Numbered from the stretch's first letter, positions 35,166 through 43,769 are shown. The stretch is 64,000 bases of DNA from Taklimakanibacter sp050246735 (GCA_050246735.1 JBFWVM010000008.1:1-64000), one strand, 5' to 3'. The notes: a model not told the origin generated them from the letters alone. Numbers and translations are program-made.

Positions 35166-36134
35166 ATGCAGCAAGCTCACTCCAGCGGCGCGCCGGTCCA
35201 GTACCGCACGCTGAAATTCGACAACCCGACGCTTGCCGGCTGGGAATGGCCGGTCGCCGAGATCCGCGGCAGCCGGCCGGGACCCCGGCTGTGCGTCATG
35301 GCCGGCATGCATGTGAACGAAGGGGCGAGCATCGAAGCCGCCGTGCGGCTGCTCGGACGCGTCGATCCCCGGACCCTGCGCGGCTCGCTTTCGGTCATCC
35401 CCATACTGAACCTGCCAGCGGTTCCGCTGCGCTCGCAATATGTCTGTCCGATCGACAACAAGAACATCAATTTCTCGTTCCCCGGAAATCCGCGCGGCAC
35501 CTTCAGCGAGGCCCTGGCGGACGCCGTCCTCAACGAATGGGCGGCCGATGCCGACGTCCTCGCCGACCTGCATGGCGGCGACCTGTGCGAGGCGCTCGCC
35601 ACCTTCTCGATATGCCAGCTGACCGGAGACGCCGCCTTCGACGAGCGCAACCTGGCGCTGGCGCGCTGCTTCGACGGCGACCTCATCGCCACCCTCGATC
35701 CCGGCCACATGAAGGCGCCGGCGCGGGCATGCACGGCGCGGGCGCGCGCGCGCCGCCACGCCGTCATGTCGGAGGCCGGATCTCACGGCATCGTCGATGC
35801 CGCCTCGGTCGCCTTCCACCTCGACGGCCTTCTGAACGTGATGTCCTCCATCGGCATGCGCGAGGAGCCCGCGACGCCGGCCAGGCGCGAGCAGATCGTG
35901 CTCGGGAAATATCTGTGGCTGGCGGCGCCCGCCGACGGGCTTCTCTATCCCCGCGTCGGGCCGATGAGCCGCGCCGCCGAAGGCGACGTCCTCGCCACGG
36001 TCACCGACAGCTTCGGCCGTCCGCTCGGCGAGATCAGGGCGCCCGAGGCGGGCCTGGTCATGTGGCACATCACCCATCGCATCACGCAGCGGGGCGAGAA
36101 GGTGTGCGGCCTCGGCGTCCCCGACCTCGTCTGA
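35166..36134 (+). CDS. Succinylglutamate desuccinylase/aspartoacylase family hydrolase
   Basis: A 322-aa zinc hydrolase of the M14-like AstE/AspA family, which removes acyl groups from N-acyl amino acids. The metal-binding segment is in M-A-G-M-H-V-N-E-G-A-S, with a second His in D-L-H-G-G-D; the N-K-N-I-N-F-S-F-P-G block follows the family pattern. The C-terminal beta domain (about 235-320) has the G-D-V-L-A-T-V-T-D biotinyl-like strand. It suggests that the imported molecule is an N-acylated amino acid, or is deacylated in the cell. Confidence 0.88.
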   Translation: MQQAHSSGAPVQYRTLKFDNPTLAGWEWPVAEIRGSRPGPRLCVMAGMHVNEGASIEAAVRLLGRVDPRTLRGSLSVIPILNLPAVPLRSQYVCPIDNKNINFSFPGNPRGTFSEALADAVLNEWAADADVLADLHGGDLCEALATFSICQLTGDAAFDERNLALARCFDGDLIATLDPGHMKAPARACTARARARRHAVMSEAGSHGIVDAASVAFHLDGLLNVMSSIGMREEPATPARREQIVLGKYLWLAAPADGLLYPRVGPMSRAAEGDVLATVTDSFGRPLGEIRAPEAGLVMWHITHRITQRGEKVCGLGVPDLV

Positions 36135-36151
36135 CAAAGCTGGATCGTCGC

Positions 36152-36988
36152 ATGAGCCTCGCCTATACGAAGATGCATGGCTGCGGGAACGACTTCATCG
36201 TCATCGACGGCCGCGACCAGCTCGCGGAAGCCGATTTGAACAGGTTGGCAGCCATCCTGTGCGACCGGCGGCGCGGCATCGGCGCCGACGGGCTCATCGT
36301 GCTGCGCAAGCCGGGCGGCACGGCGGATTTCGACATGCGCTACATCAACGCCACGGGCATGCCCGGCGAAATGTGCGGGAACGGCGCGCGCTGCGCCGCA
36401 CGGTTCGCGCATGATCTCGGCATCGTCGGCGCGAAGGCCGCCTTCACCACCGACGCCGGCCTCATCGCGGCCGATATCGGCGTCTCGGAGGTGACCATCG
36501 CGATGCCGCCGCCCCGGGACGTCCGGCTCAATCTCAAGCTCGCCGTCGGCGGCCGCACGGCCACCGTCCACTATGCGGTGGTCGGCGTCCCACACAGCGT
36601 GACGGTCGTCGACGACCTGGCGCGCCACCCCGTCGCCGTCGAGGGCCCGCTGCTCCGCCACCACGAGGCTTTCGCGCAAGGCTCCAACGCCAACTTCATC
36701 GCGCTGGCCGACGGCGGCATCGCGGTGCGCACCTTCGAGCGCGGCGTCGAGGCCGAGACGCTCGCCTGCGGGACGGGCTCCGTCGCCTCGTTGCTGATCT
36801 GCCACCTGCTCGGCCATGCCGGAACCACGGCAACCATCATCACGGGCGGCGGCGACCGCCTCACGGCGGCCCTCCAGCTCGACGGCGGCGTCGTGACCGG
36901 CGCCACGCTCACCGGCCCGGCCACGACTGTGGCGCGGGGCATCGTCGATGCCGGCTATCTCGCCGATCACGGCTTCGCGCGATCGTGA
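36152..36988 (+). CDS. Diaminopimelate epimerase-family protein (DapF-like)
   Basis: A 278-aa epimerase of the DapF fold. Both catalytic cysteines are present: C75 in E-M-C-G-N-G-A-R-C and C206 in T-L-A-C-G-T-G-S. The N-terminus M-H-G-C-G-N-D-F-I-V-I-D is canonical. DapF normally makes meso-diaminopimelate for the cell wall, but this gene is coupled to an ABC transporter and two catabolic enzymes, so it may be a dedicated epimerase for an imported amino acid. Whether it is the housekeeping copy cannot be told without the genome. Confidence 0.88.
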   Translation: MSLAYTKMHGCGNDFIVIDGRDQLAEADLNRLAAILCDRRRGIGADGLIVLRKPGGTADFDMRYINATGMPGEMCGNGARCAARFAHDLGIVGAKAAFTTDAGLIAADIGVSEVTIAMPPPRDVRLNLKLAVGGRTATVHYAVVGVPHSVTVVDDLARHPVAVEGPLLRHHEAFAQGSNANFIALADGGIAVRTFERGVEAETLACGTGSVASLLICHLLGHAGTTATIITGGGDRLTAALQLDGGVVTGATLTGPATTVARGIVDAGYLADHGFARS

Positions 36989-38775
36989 TGGCGGGGCGGC
37001 TCGGCCAGGCCGGCTCGGGACGGCTGGCATCGCTGCGCCGCAGCCTTCCGGCGGCGCTGCCGGCGCTTGCGGTCGCGGTCTTCTTCGGCGGGCTGTTCCT
37101 GTATCCGCTGGCGCGCATCGCCATCGGAAGCGTCTCCGGCCTGGCGTTCGACCTGGGGAGCTATGCCCACCTCGTCTACGAACCGCTCTATTTCGACGTC
37201 ATCCTGCGCACCTTCAAGCTGAGCGGCGGCATCACCCTGGCCTGTGTGATGCTCGGCTATCCGCTCGCCTATGCCCTGACGATCGCCAGGCGGAGGACCG
37301 CCATCGTCCTCGGCATCGCCCTGCTCGTGCCGCTGTTCACGGCCTTCCTCATCCGCAGCTATGCCTGGATCATCCTGCTCGGCCGTGCCGGCGTGCTGAA
37401 CAAGACGCTTCTCTATCTGGGCGTCATCGACCAGCCGCTGTCGCTCCTCCACAACCGCACGGGCGTCTATGTCGGCATGGTGCATTCCCTGATGCCCATC
37501 GCCGTCTTCACCATGCATGCGGTCATGGCGCAGATCGACCGCAATCTGGGCGCGGCCGCCGCCATCATGGGCGCCGATCCGGTGCGCAGCTTCACGCGGG
37601 TGTTCCTGCCCCTGTCGATGCCCGGCGTCATCGCGGCGGCTATACTGGTCTTCATCACCTCCATGGGCTTCTACGTCGTCCCGAGCCTGCTCGGCGGACC
37701 GCAGGACACGATGATCGCCCAGCTCATCGTCACCCAGGTCAGCGACCTGTTCAACTTCCAGCTCGGCTATGCGCTGTCGATGACGGTGCTCGCCGCCATG
37801 GCGCTCCTGCTCTATGTCGCCAATTTCTTCATCCCGCTCGATCTCCTGTGGTCGCAGGGCATCGGGCCGGACAACAGATCCCGCAGGCGGTGGGCCGGCA
37901 GCGCGCCGCTTCGCCGGACGAGCCGCATGGCCGAGACGGTTCTCGTCCTGCTGCTCGGCCGGGCCCCACACCTCCGGAAGCTCCTGCTATGGACCTATGT
38001 GGCGGCGGGCATCGTCTTCCTCGTGCTGCCGCTCCTCGTCGTGATCGTCCTGTCGTTCAGCTCGTCGCCCTTCCTGGTGTTCCCGCCGCCCGGCTTCTCC
38101 ACCCGCTGGTATGCCGACTTCTTCACCTCGCCGGCCTGGCGGAACGCCGTGCTGTTCAGCTTCGAGATCGGCATCCTGTCGAGCCTGCTGGCGGTCGCCG
38201 TCGGCATATGCGGCGCCTTCCTGGTGGTGAGGCGTAAATTCCGCGGACAGCGGGCGGCATTCCTCATCATGCTGGCGCCGCTGGTGACGCCGACCATCGT
38301 CCTGGCGCTCGGGCTCTACCGGGAAATGATCGACCTCGACCTTCTCGGCACGGTGACCGGCATGGTCCTCGGACACGCGCTCATCGGGGCGCCCTATGCG
38401 GTGGTGATCATGGTGTCGGCGTTCCGGAGCTTCGACTGGAACCTCAGCAATGCCGCCGCGATCCTGGGCGCAAGGCCGCTCGCGGTTCTCCGGCGCGTCA
38501 CCCTGCCGATCCTCAGGCCGGCGGTGCTCACCGCCGGGCTCCTCGCCTTCCTGGCGTCCTTCGACGAACTGATCATCGCGCTCTTCCTGCTCGGACGCCA
38601 GCCGCCGACCCTGCCCATCAAGATGTGGAACGACATCCGCATGCAGATCAATCCGGTCATCAGCTCCGCCTCGAGCATCATCATCGTCGCCATCGTCGCG
38701 GCGGTCCTGGCCGGACAGTGGCTCAGGATCCGCGCCGAACGGCGCCGCTCGGCCGAACCCGAGGCGGCGACATGA
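36988..38775 (+). CDS. Fused ABC transporter permease (PotB–PotC-like)
   Basis: A 595-aa membrane protein carrying two complete permease domains in one chain. The first (about 1-300) and second (about 325-590) each have about six helices and an EAA-like loop: A-A-A-I-M-G-A-D-P … F-L-P-L and A-A-A-I-L-G-A-R-P … L-P-I. A basic linker joins them. In most polyamine-type systems these are separate PotB and PotC proteins. The start overlaps the epimerase stop (TGATG) and the end overlaps the ATPase start (ATGA). Confidence 0.93.
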   Translation: MAGRLGQAGSGRLASLRRSLPAALPALAVAVFFGGLFLYPLARIAIGSVSGLAFDLGSYAHLVYEPLYFDVILRTFKLSGGITLACVMLGYPLAYALTIARRRTAIVLGIALLVPLFTAFLIRSYAWIILLGRAGVLNKTLLYLGVIDQPLSLLHNRTGVYVGMVHSLMPIAVFTMHAVMAQIDRNLGAAAAIMGADPVRSFTRVFLPLSMPGVIAAAILVFITSMGFYVVPSLLGGPQDTMIAQLIVTQVSDLFNFQLGYALSMTVLAAMALLLYVANFFIPLDLLWSQGIGPDNRSRRRWAGSAPLRRTSRMAETVLVLLLGRAPHLRKLLLWTYVAAGIVFLVLPLLVVIVLSFSSSPFLVFPPPGFSTRWYADFFTSPAWRNAVLFSFEIGILSSLLAVAVGICGAFLVVRRKFRGQRAAFLIMLAPLVTPTIVLALGLYREMIDLDLLGTVTGMVLGHALIGAPYAVVIMVSAFRSFDWNLSNAAAILGARPLAVLRRVTLPILRPAVLTAGLLAFLASFDELIIALFLLGRQPPTLPIKMWNDIRMQINPVISSASSIIIVAIVAAVLAGQWLRIRAERRRSAEPEAAT

Positions 38776-39827
38776 CGATGGACGGGCAGCCCATCCTCAC
38801 GCTGCGCGGGCTCGGCAAGACCTACGAGCCCGACATCGTGGCGGTCCGCGACTTCGATCTCGCGGTGATGCCGGGCGAGTTCGTGACGCTGCTGGGCGCA
38901 TCGGGCTCCGGCAAGACCACGGTCCTGAAAATGATCGCCGGTTTCGAGGAGCCGAGCAGCGGCGACATATCGATCGACGGGCAGCCCGTCGTCAACCGGC
39001 CGCCCTATGAGCGCGGCATCGGCATGGTGTTCCAGAACTATGCCCTCTTCCCGCACCTGACGGTCGCCGAGAACATCGCCTTCCCCCTCGATCTGCGCGG
39101 GGTCGACAAGGCCGCGATGGACCGGCGGGTGCGCGAGGCCCTCGATATCGTCCGGCTGCCCGATCTCGGCCGGCGCTATCCGAGCCAGCTTTCCGGCGGC
39201 CAGCAGCAGCGGGTGGCCCTGGCCCGCGCCGTCGTCTTCGAACCGCGCATGGTGCTGATGGACGAGCCCCTCGGGGCCCTCGACCGCAATCTGCGCGAGC
39301 AGCTCAAGGACGAGATCCGCCGCATCCACCGCGAGCTCGGCATGACGATCGTCTATGTGACGCACGACCAGGACGAAGCGCTCGTCCTTTCCGACCGCAT
39401 CGCCGTCATGCGCAACGGCAGGCTCGAGCAGATCTCAACGGCGCACGACCTCTACAACCGGCCGGTCAACCGCTTCGTGGCGACCTTCATCGGCGAATCC
39501 AACCTCCTGCCCTTCCGCGCGGCGGCGGGCGGCGGCATGGAGCTGACCTGCGGCGTCACCGTCGAGGCGGGGAAGGACGCGGGCGGACTCGCCGGCGGCT
39601 GGCTCCTGGTGCGGCCCGAGGCCATCGATATCCGGAGCGGACCGGGCCGGATCACCGGCGTCGTCCGCCAGGCCGTCTATCTCGGCGAGGTCTCCCGCTA
39701 CATCATCGAGGTCGGCGGCGAACGGATCGTCGCCAAGCTGCAGAACCGCCACGGCCGCAGCTTCGCGCCGTCGCAGGAGGTCTCGCTTTCCTGGAATCCA
39801 GCCGACAGCACCATTCTCACCGATTGA
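38772..39827 (+). CDS. ABC transporter ATP-binding protein (PotA-like)
   Basis: A 351-aa ATPase of the PotA/FbpC group. Walker A is G-A-S-G-S-G-K-T-T, the signature is L-S-G-G-Q-Q-Q-R, Walker B is M-V-L-M-D-E-P-L-G and the H-loop is V-T-H-D-Q-D-E-A. The C-terminal TOBE-type domain (about 265-350) is typical of polyamine and ferric-ion importers. It overlaps the permease stop by ATGA. Confidence 0.95.
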   Translation: MTMDGQPILTLRGLGKTYEPDIVAVRDFDLAVMPGEFVTLLGASGSGKTTVLKMIAGFEEPSSGDISIDGQPVVNRPPYERGIGMVFQNYALFPHLTVAENIAFPLDLRGVDKAAMDRRVREALDIVRLPDLGRRYPSQLSGGQQQRVALARAVVFEPRMVLMDEPLGALDRNLREQLKDEIRRIHRELGMTIVYVTHDQDEALVLSDRIAVMRNGRLEQISTAHDLYNRPVNRFVATFIGESNLLPFRAAAGGGMELTCGVTVEAGKDAGGLAGGWLLVRPEAIDIRSGPGRITGVVRQAVYLGEVSRYIIEVGGERIVAKLQNRHGRSFAPSQEVSLSWNPADSTILTD

Positions 39828-39861
39828 AGCGGCGCCCGTCGCGCCCGCCAAGGAGCATCAC

Positions 39862-41148
39862 ATGACGATCGACATTTCCCGCATCCGCCAGGAATTCCCG
39901 GCCCTCGTGCGCGAGAGCAACGGCAGGCCGCGCATCTATTTCGACAATCCCGGCGGCACGCAGGTCCCGAAGCCGGTGATCGACCGGACGCTCGAGAGCC
40001 TGGTCGACAGCAACGCCAATCTCGGCGGCCACTTCGCCACGTCGGTCGCCGCCGACGAGATCACGCAGCAGGCGCGCGCCGCCATGGCCGACTTCGTCGG
40101 CGCCGCATCGCCCGGCGAGATCATGTTCGGGCAGAACATGACGACGCTCACCTTCCACATGTCGCGCACCCTCGGACTGACGCTTGGGCGCGGCGACGAG
40201 ATCGTCGTGACGCGCATGGATCACGACGCGAACATCTCGCCCTGGCTGCTCCTGGCCCGCGACCGCGGCTGCACCATACGCTGGTTCGACTTCGATCCGT
40301 CGACCTACGAGTTCGACATCGCCGATCTCGAGCGGATGCTGACGGCCAAGACGCGCATCGTCGCCTTGAACTACGCCAGCAATTCGACCGGCACCATCAA
40401 CGACGTGCGGGGGATCTGCGCCCTGGTCAAGGCGCGCTCGCCGAGCGCGCTCGTCTATGTGGATGCGGTGCAGTTCGCGCCGCACGGACTCATCGACGTC
40501 GCGCGGCTCGGCTGCGACTTCCTCGTCTGCTCGCCCTACAAGTTCTTCGGCCCGCATCAGGGCGTCCTGTGGGGCAGGAGCGAGGTCATCGAGGCGCTGT
40601 CGCCCTACAAGGTGCGGCCCGCCGACGACCGCATCCCCTATCGCCACGAGACCGGCACGCTCAGCCATGAAGGCATGGCCGGAACGCTGGGGGCGGTGGA
40701 ATATCTCGAATGGGTCGGGAAGACCATGGGCCGGGTCACCGGGACCGGCTCCGAGTCGCCGCGGCGCGCGCGCCTGCGCGCCGCCTGGGAGCTTCTGGGA
40801 GACTATGAGGCCGGCCTGTGCCGGCAGCTGATCGCCGGGCTGGAGAGGGTGCCGGGCCTGAAGATCCACGGCATCACGGACCCGCAAGGCTTCCATCGGC
40901 GCGTGCCGACGGTGTCCTTCACCCATGACAGGCTTTCTCCCTCCGCGCTTTCGATCGCGCTCGGCCAGGAAAGCTGCTTCGTCTGGAACGGCAGCAACTA
41001 TGCGATCGAGGTCACGCGCACGCTGGGGCTGCTCGATAGCGGCGGCGTCCTGCGCGTGGGGCTGGCGCATTACAACACCGCCGAGGAAGTGGAGACGTTC
41101 CTCGGGCTCCTCGACCGCATCGTCAAGCGCAACAGCATCGGCGCCTGA
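39862..41148 (+). CDS. Class V aminotransferase in the transport operon
   Basis: A 428-aa pyridoxal-phosphate enzyme of the cysteine-desulfurase-like superfamily, with cofactor lysine K227 in C-S-P-Y-K-F-F-G-P-H-Q-G and the upstream Y-V-D-A-V-Q-F-A-P-H-G. The H-after-P pattern resembles isopenicillin-N-epimerase-like members rather than sulfur-transfer enzymes. An AAGGAG precedes the ATG at 39862. Last gene of the operon; together with the desuccinylase- and DapF-like enzymes it implies catabolism of an unusual amino acid. The substrate is unknown. Confidence 0.88.
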   Translation: MTIDISRIRQEFPALVRESNGRPRIYFDNPGGTQVPKPVIDRTLESLVDSNANLGGHFATSVAADEITQQARAAMADFVGAASPGEIMFGQNMTTLTFHMSRTLGLTLGRGDEIVVTRMDHDANISPWLLLARDRGCTIRWFDFDPSTYEFDIADLERMLTAKTRIVALNYASNSTGTINDVRGICALVKARSPSALVYVDAVQFAPHGLIDVARLGCDFLVCSPYKFFGPHQGVLWGRSEVIEALSPYKVRPADDRIPYRHETGTLSHEGMAGTLGAVEYLEWVGKTMGRVTGTGSESPRRARLRAAWELLGDYEAGLCRQLIAGLERVPGLKIHGITDPQGFHRRVPTVSFTHDRLSPSALSIALGQESCFVWNGSNYAIEVTRTLGLLDSGGVLRVGLAHYNTAEEVETFLGLLDRIVKRNSIGA

Positions 41149-41161
41149 CCCCGGGGCGCCC

Positions 41162-41200
41162 CCCACCCCTAACCTCTTCCCACAAGGGGAGGGAAATAAG
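41162..41200. repeat. GC-rich dispersed repeat (GGGGAGGGAAATA type)
   Basis: The imperfect palindrome CCTCTTCCC-ACA-AGGGGAGG ends in GGGAAATAAG. Similar tails, GGGGAGGG(A/G)AATA, occur at about 46088-46108 and 63671-63688, suggesting an intergenic repeat family in this genome. Confidence 0.6.
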
Positions 41201-41279
41201 AACTCAGGTCGACGGATGCGACAAGACCGAACGTCTCTCATACACAACGCATGGTATTCATTTCCCCTCCCCCTTGCGA

Positions 41280-41304
41280 GGTGATTATATACTTGACAAC
41301 GGAA
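41280..41304 (+). repeat. Left terminal inverted repeat
   Basis: 25 bases that include TATATACTTGACAACGGAA. They pair with 45164-45188 in inverted orientation with one mismatch. The outer boundary is uncertain by one base. Confidence 0.9.
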
Positions 41305-41321
41305 ACAAGCTTGTCGATAGT
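41293..41321 (+). promoter_or_regulatory. Candidate transposase promoter, -35 inside the left repeat
   Basis: TTGACA at 41293-41298, a 17-base spacer, then GATAGT at 41316-41321 (four of six consensus -10 bases). GGAGAG at 41331 is the ribosome site for the transposase ATG at 41342. Confidence 0.6.
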
Positions 41322-41341
41322 GGCCACAACGGAGAGATTTT

Positions 41342-42240
41342 ATGGCCAAACCTGACATTCAGAATCGCGCTTTTCACGACGAGGATGCGGCCCGCGAAGC
41401 CCTCGAAGCGGTCCGTTGGCCTAACGGTCCCTATTGTTCTCATTGCGGCAATCTCGATCAGGAAAAGATCGCAAAGGGCCATGGCAAGGCGCATCGAGCT
41501 GGCCTGTATTACTGCGCCGCGTGCAATGGTCAATTCACCGTAACGGTCGGTACCGTTATGGAGCGGAGCAAGATTCCCTTGTCAAAATGGCTGTTCGCGA
41601 TACACTTGATTGGCGCGTCAAAGAAAGGCATGAGCGCTCTGCAACTCAGCCGCATGCTTGGGGTGACTTATAAGACCGCGTGGTTTTTATGTCATCGCAT
41701 CCGCGAAGCGATGAAGAATTTGAATTCCACTCCCATTGATGGCGAAGGTAAGATCGTCAAAGCCGACACGACCTTCATTGGTGGCAAGGGGAGGAATAAA
41801 CACCGCAGCAAGCGCAAGGGTTCAAACATCGACGGCGTGGGGAAGCAGATTATCCATACGCTTGTTGAGCGCGACGGACATTCCCGGTCGGAGCATATCG
41901 CTAACATCAACGGCGCAACGCTGCGCCCCGTCCTCGATAAACACGTCAACCGCAAGTCGGCACTGATGACTGATACGGCTGGCGGCTACCTTCATATAGG
42001 CAAAGAATTTGCACCTTATGAAATGGTGGATCATGGCAAAGAGGAATATGTTCGCGACGATGCTCACATCACGGGCCGTGTTCGGCACACACCATTCGAT
42101 CAGCGAAGCGCACCTGTCGCGCTACCTGGCCGAATGGGGATTTTTTCAAGGTTAACACCCGCAAGATAACCTATGGGGAACGTGCGACGCTGATTGCGAA
42201 GGATATCGAGGCAAACGCCTCACGTACCGGCCGATTAACT
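41342..42240 (+). pseudogene. IS1595-family transposase, frameshifted and missing the catalytic Glu region
   Basis: An ISXO2-like DDE transposase. The intact part has the zinc ribbon (cysteines 32, 35, 58, 61), the first catalytic D142 in K-A-D-T-T-F-I-G-G-K and the second D211 in M-T-D-T-A-G-G-Y. After Y-V-R-D-D-A-H at 237-242, the expected N-T-x-E-x-x-F block that carries the catalytic Glu is absent. The reading frame then shifts; family-like residues continue in another frame (E-A-H-L-S-R-Y-L-A-E-W-G-F near 42105) and again around 42180-42235 (K-R-L-T-Y-R). The open frame stops at 42169. The element is therefore probably not self-mobile. Confidence 0.88.
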
Positions 42241-42265
42241 GAAATCACCTGTCGGCAACAGTTTA

Positions 42266-42433
42266 TTAGGCGTTCTGCGGCTTGGCGGAAGAGGCGCGGG
42301 CCTTAGGCCTGCGCTTCTTCTTTGGGGCGGGTCGGCCGACTTTTATGTCGTCGTGGTGCTTGGGCGGCATGGCCAAAACTTGCTTCACCACCATTAGCGT
42401 TGCCGCGTCCAGTCGAGGTTTCTTCGTCGCCAC
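42266..42433 (-). CDS. 55-aa basic protein of the transposon
   Basis: A 55-residue open frame starting at GTG 42433, last in the passenger operon and 18 bases after the upstream gene. It begins V-A-T-K-K-P-R-L-D-A-A-T-L-M-V and ends in a Lys/Arg/Pro-rich tail (V-G-R-P-A-P-K-K-K-R-R-P-K). It is too short for confident assignment. Small Lys/Pro-rich proteins are often seen beside transposases of this family in rhizobia, so it may be an accessory of the element rather than a cargo gene. The ribosome site is weak. Confidence 0.5.
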   Translation of the reverse strand: MATKKPRLDAATLMVVKQVLAMPPKHHDDIKVGRPAPKKKRRPKARASSAKPQNA

Positions 42434-42451
42434 GGCTACCGCTCGTTACGT

Positions 42452-42853
42452 TCAGAGGAAAGGGGCCAAACGGCCGTCCCGTCTAAAATCCTCTGCATCT
42501 TCCGGCACGACATAGACATAAGGCCCACCTTGACCATATGGGCCAGCAGGTTTGACCTCAGCCGGCGCGAAGGGATCGGCCAATTCGTGACCTCGTTCAC
42601 CGTCAATGATGAAGTTCCACCGCCTCCCCCAGATTGCCTCAGATTCGTGGGCATCATCGGGATGCTGGCTCTTAAGCCACATCGCATATCGGGCGATGGC
42701 CGGGCCTCTCGGTTGCATTTGTGCGACGAGGAGGAGATCGCCGGGCCGGGCTCTCCTCATTGGTCGGTCCAAAGCGTGCTTTTGATGGTCGATCACGCCC
42801 TTCATGTGCTCAGCGGTCGTCCTGAGAATAATGATCGTTGGCGTGGTTTGCAT
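42452..42853 (-). CDS. Small passenger protein, possibly PUA/EVE-like fold
   Basis: A 133-aa protein, unidentified with certainty. The N-terminal part reads T-P-T-I-I-I-L-R-T-T-A-E-H-M-K-G, then R-A-R-P-G-D-L-L-L-V-A-Q, a phrase typical of the barrel of PUA-like (EVE/ASCH) domains that recognise modified bases, and W-G-R-R-W-N-F-I-I-D-G. It starts 4 bases after the methyltransferase stop, so it is in the same transcript. A role as reader of the mark made by the methyltransferase is an inference from fold resemblance and position. Confidence 0.7.
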   Translation of the reverse strand: MQTTPTIIILRTTAEHMKGVIDHQKHALDRPMRRARPGDLLLVAQMQPRGPAIARYAMWLKSQHPDDAHESEAIWGRRWNFIIDGERGHELADPFAPAEVKPAGPYGQGGPYVYVVPEDAEDFRRDGRLAPFL

Positions 42854-42857
42854 CGTC

Positions 42858-43769
42858 TTACGCCGCTTCCCTGATCTTGCCGATTTGGCGAACGGGACCG
42901 ACTAGCGCGGGGATGGTGAGCTTCGGAGCGAAGAACATCACCTCGGTCCCGGTCCGGTTCTCTCTCGCCGTATAGCCGACACTGTACACGACGCTTCGGA
43001 ATCCGACGTAGAGCTTCTTGATCGGCGCCACGTTGTCATAGGACACGATCCAGAATCGATCCTTCATGTTCGCTTCGATGAATTGTTCGAGGGCGCTGTG
43101 GTCGTTCGCTTTGTAATAGTCATAATACAACTCCCGGCCTCGCTCGAAATAGGGCGGGTCGAGATAGACAAGGGTCTTCACTGGCCACTTCGGCAGGCCA
43201 TGTTTCAGGAGCGCCAGCGCATCGCTTCGCGTGAGTCTGATACGGCGTCGCATCTTGGCAATGGACTCGATCCGGAAGATCAACTCATTGGCGTTGTAGC
43301 GGGCGTCGATCTTCCATGGTCCTGTCTGATCGCGGCCACCGATGACGCCGCCGTTCAGTATGCCCGATCGATTGGTCCGATTTAGGAAGAACGTGGCGAA
43401 CCCAACCTGGGTGTAACTATGGTCGCGGGGATTGGAGAAAATGCGTTTCTGGCGGTCCCAAGATGCAACGGAAAGGCGAGTGTTCTTCGCCAGCCTGCAA
43501 AGCTCATCGGTATCATGTAAGACGGCCTTCCAGAACGAATAAACAGGGCCGCTGAGATCGTTGATGTGAATCTTGGTGACGTACTCTTGAAAGAGAAGTT
43601 CAAGCCCGATTGCAGCGCCGCCGGCATATGGTTCGACGTACTCGCAATCGTAGAGCTTGTTAGTTTCGATTATCTGTTTGACATAGGCGGCGAGCTTGCC
43701 TTTTCCCCCCGGGTAACGCAGTGGAGTGAAATGCACCAAGCGGCGCGGCTCGTCCTCCTTTTTGGTCAT
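42858..43769 (-). CDS. Dam-like adenine-N6 DNA methyltransferase
   Basis: A 303-aa class-alpha (Dam/MT-A70-independent D12 family) methyltransferase. Motif X is L-R-Y-P-G-G-K-G-K-L (residues 17-26), the SAM-binding motif I is Y-V-E-P-Y-A-G-G-A-A (44-53), the Dam-type F-F-L-N-R-T-N-R-S-G-I follows, and motif IV is D-P-P-Y (204-207). All catalytic parts are intact. The start is ATG 43769 because its ATGA overlaps the ParB-like stop; a start at 43808 would lie inside that gene. The target sequence is unknown. No cognate restriction nuclease is seen nearby. Confidence 0.9.
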   Translation of the reverse strand: MTKKEDEPRRLVHFTPLRYPGGKGKLAAYVKQIIETNKLYDCEYVEPYAGGAAIGLELLFQEYVTKIHINDLSGPVYSFWKAVLHDTDELCRLAKNTRLSVASWDRQKRIFSNPRDHSYTQVGFATFFLNRTNRSGILNGGVIGGRDQTGPWKIDARYNANELIFRIESIAKMRRRIRLTRSDALALLKHGLPKWPVKTLVYLDPPYFERGRELYYDYYKANDHSALEQFIEANMKDRFWIVSYDNVAPIKKLYVGFRSVVYSVGYTARENRTGTEVMFFAPKLTIPALVGPVRQIGKIREAA

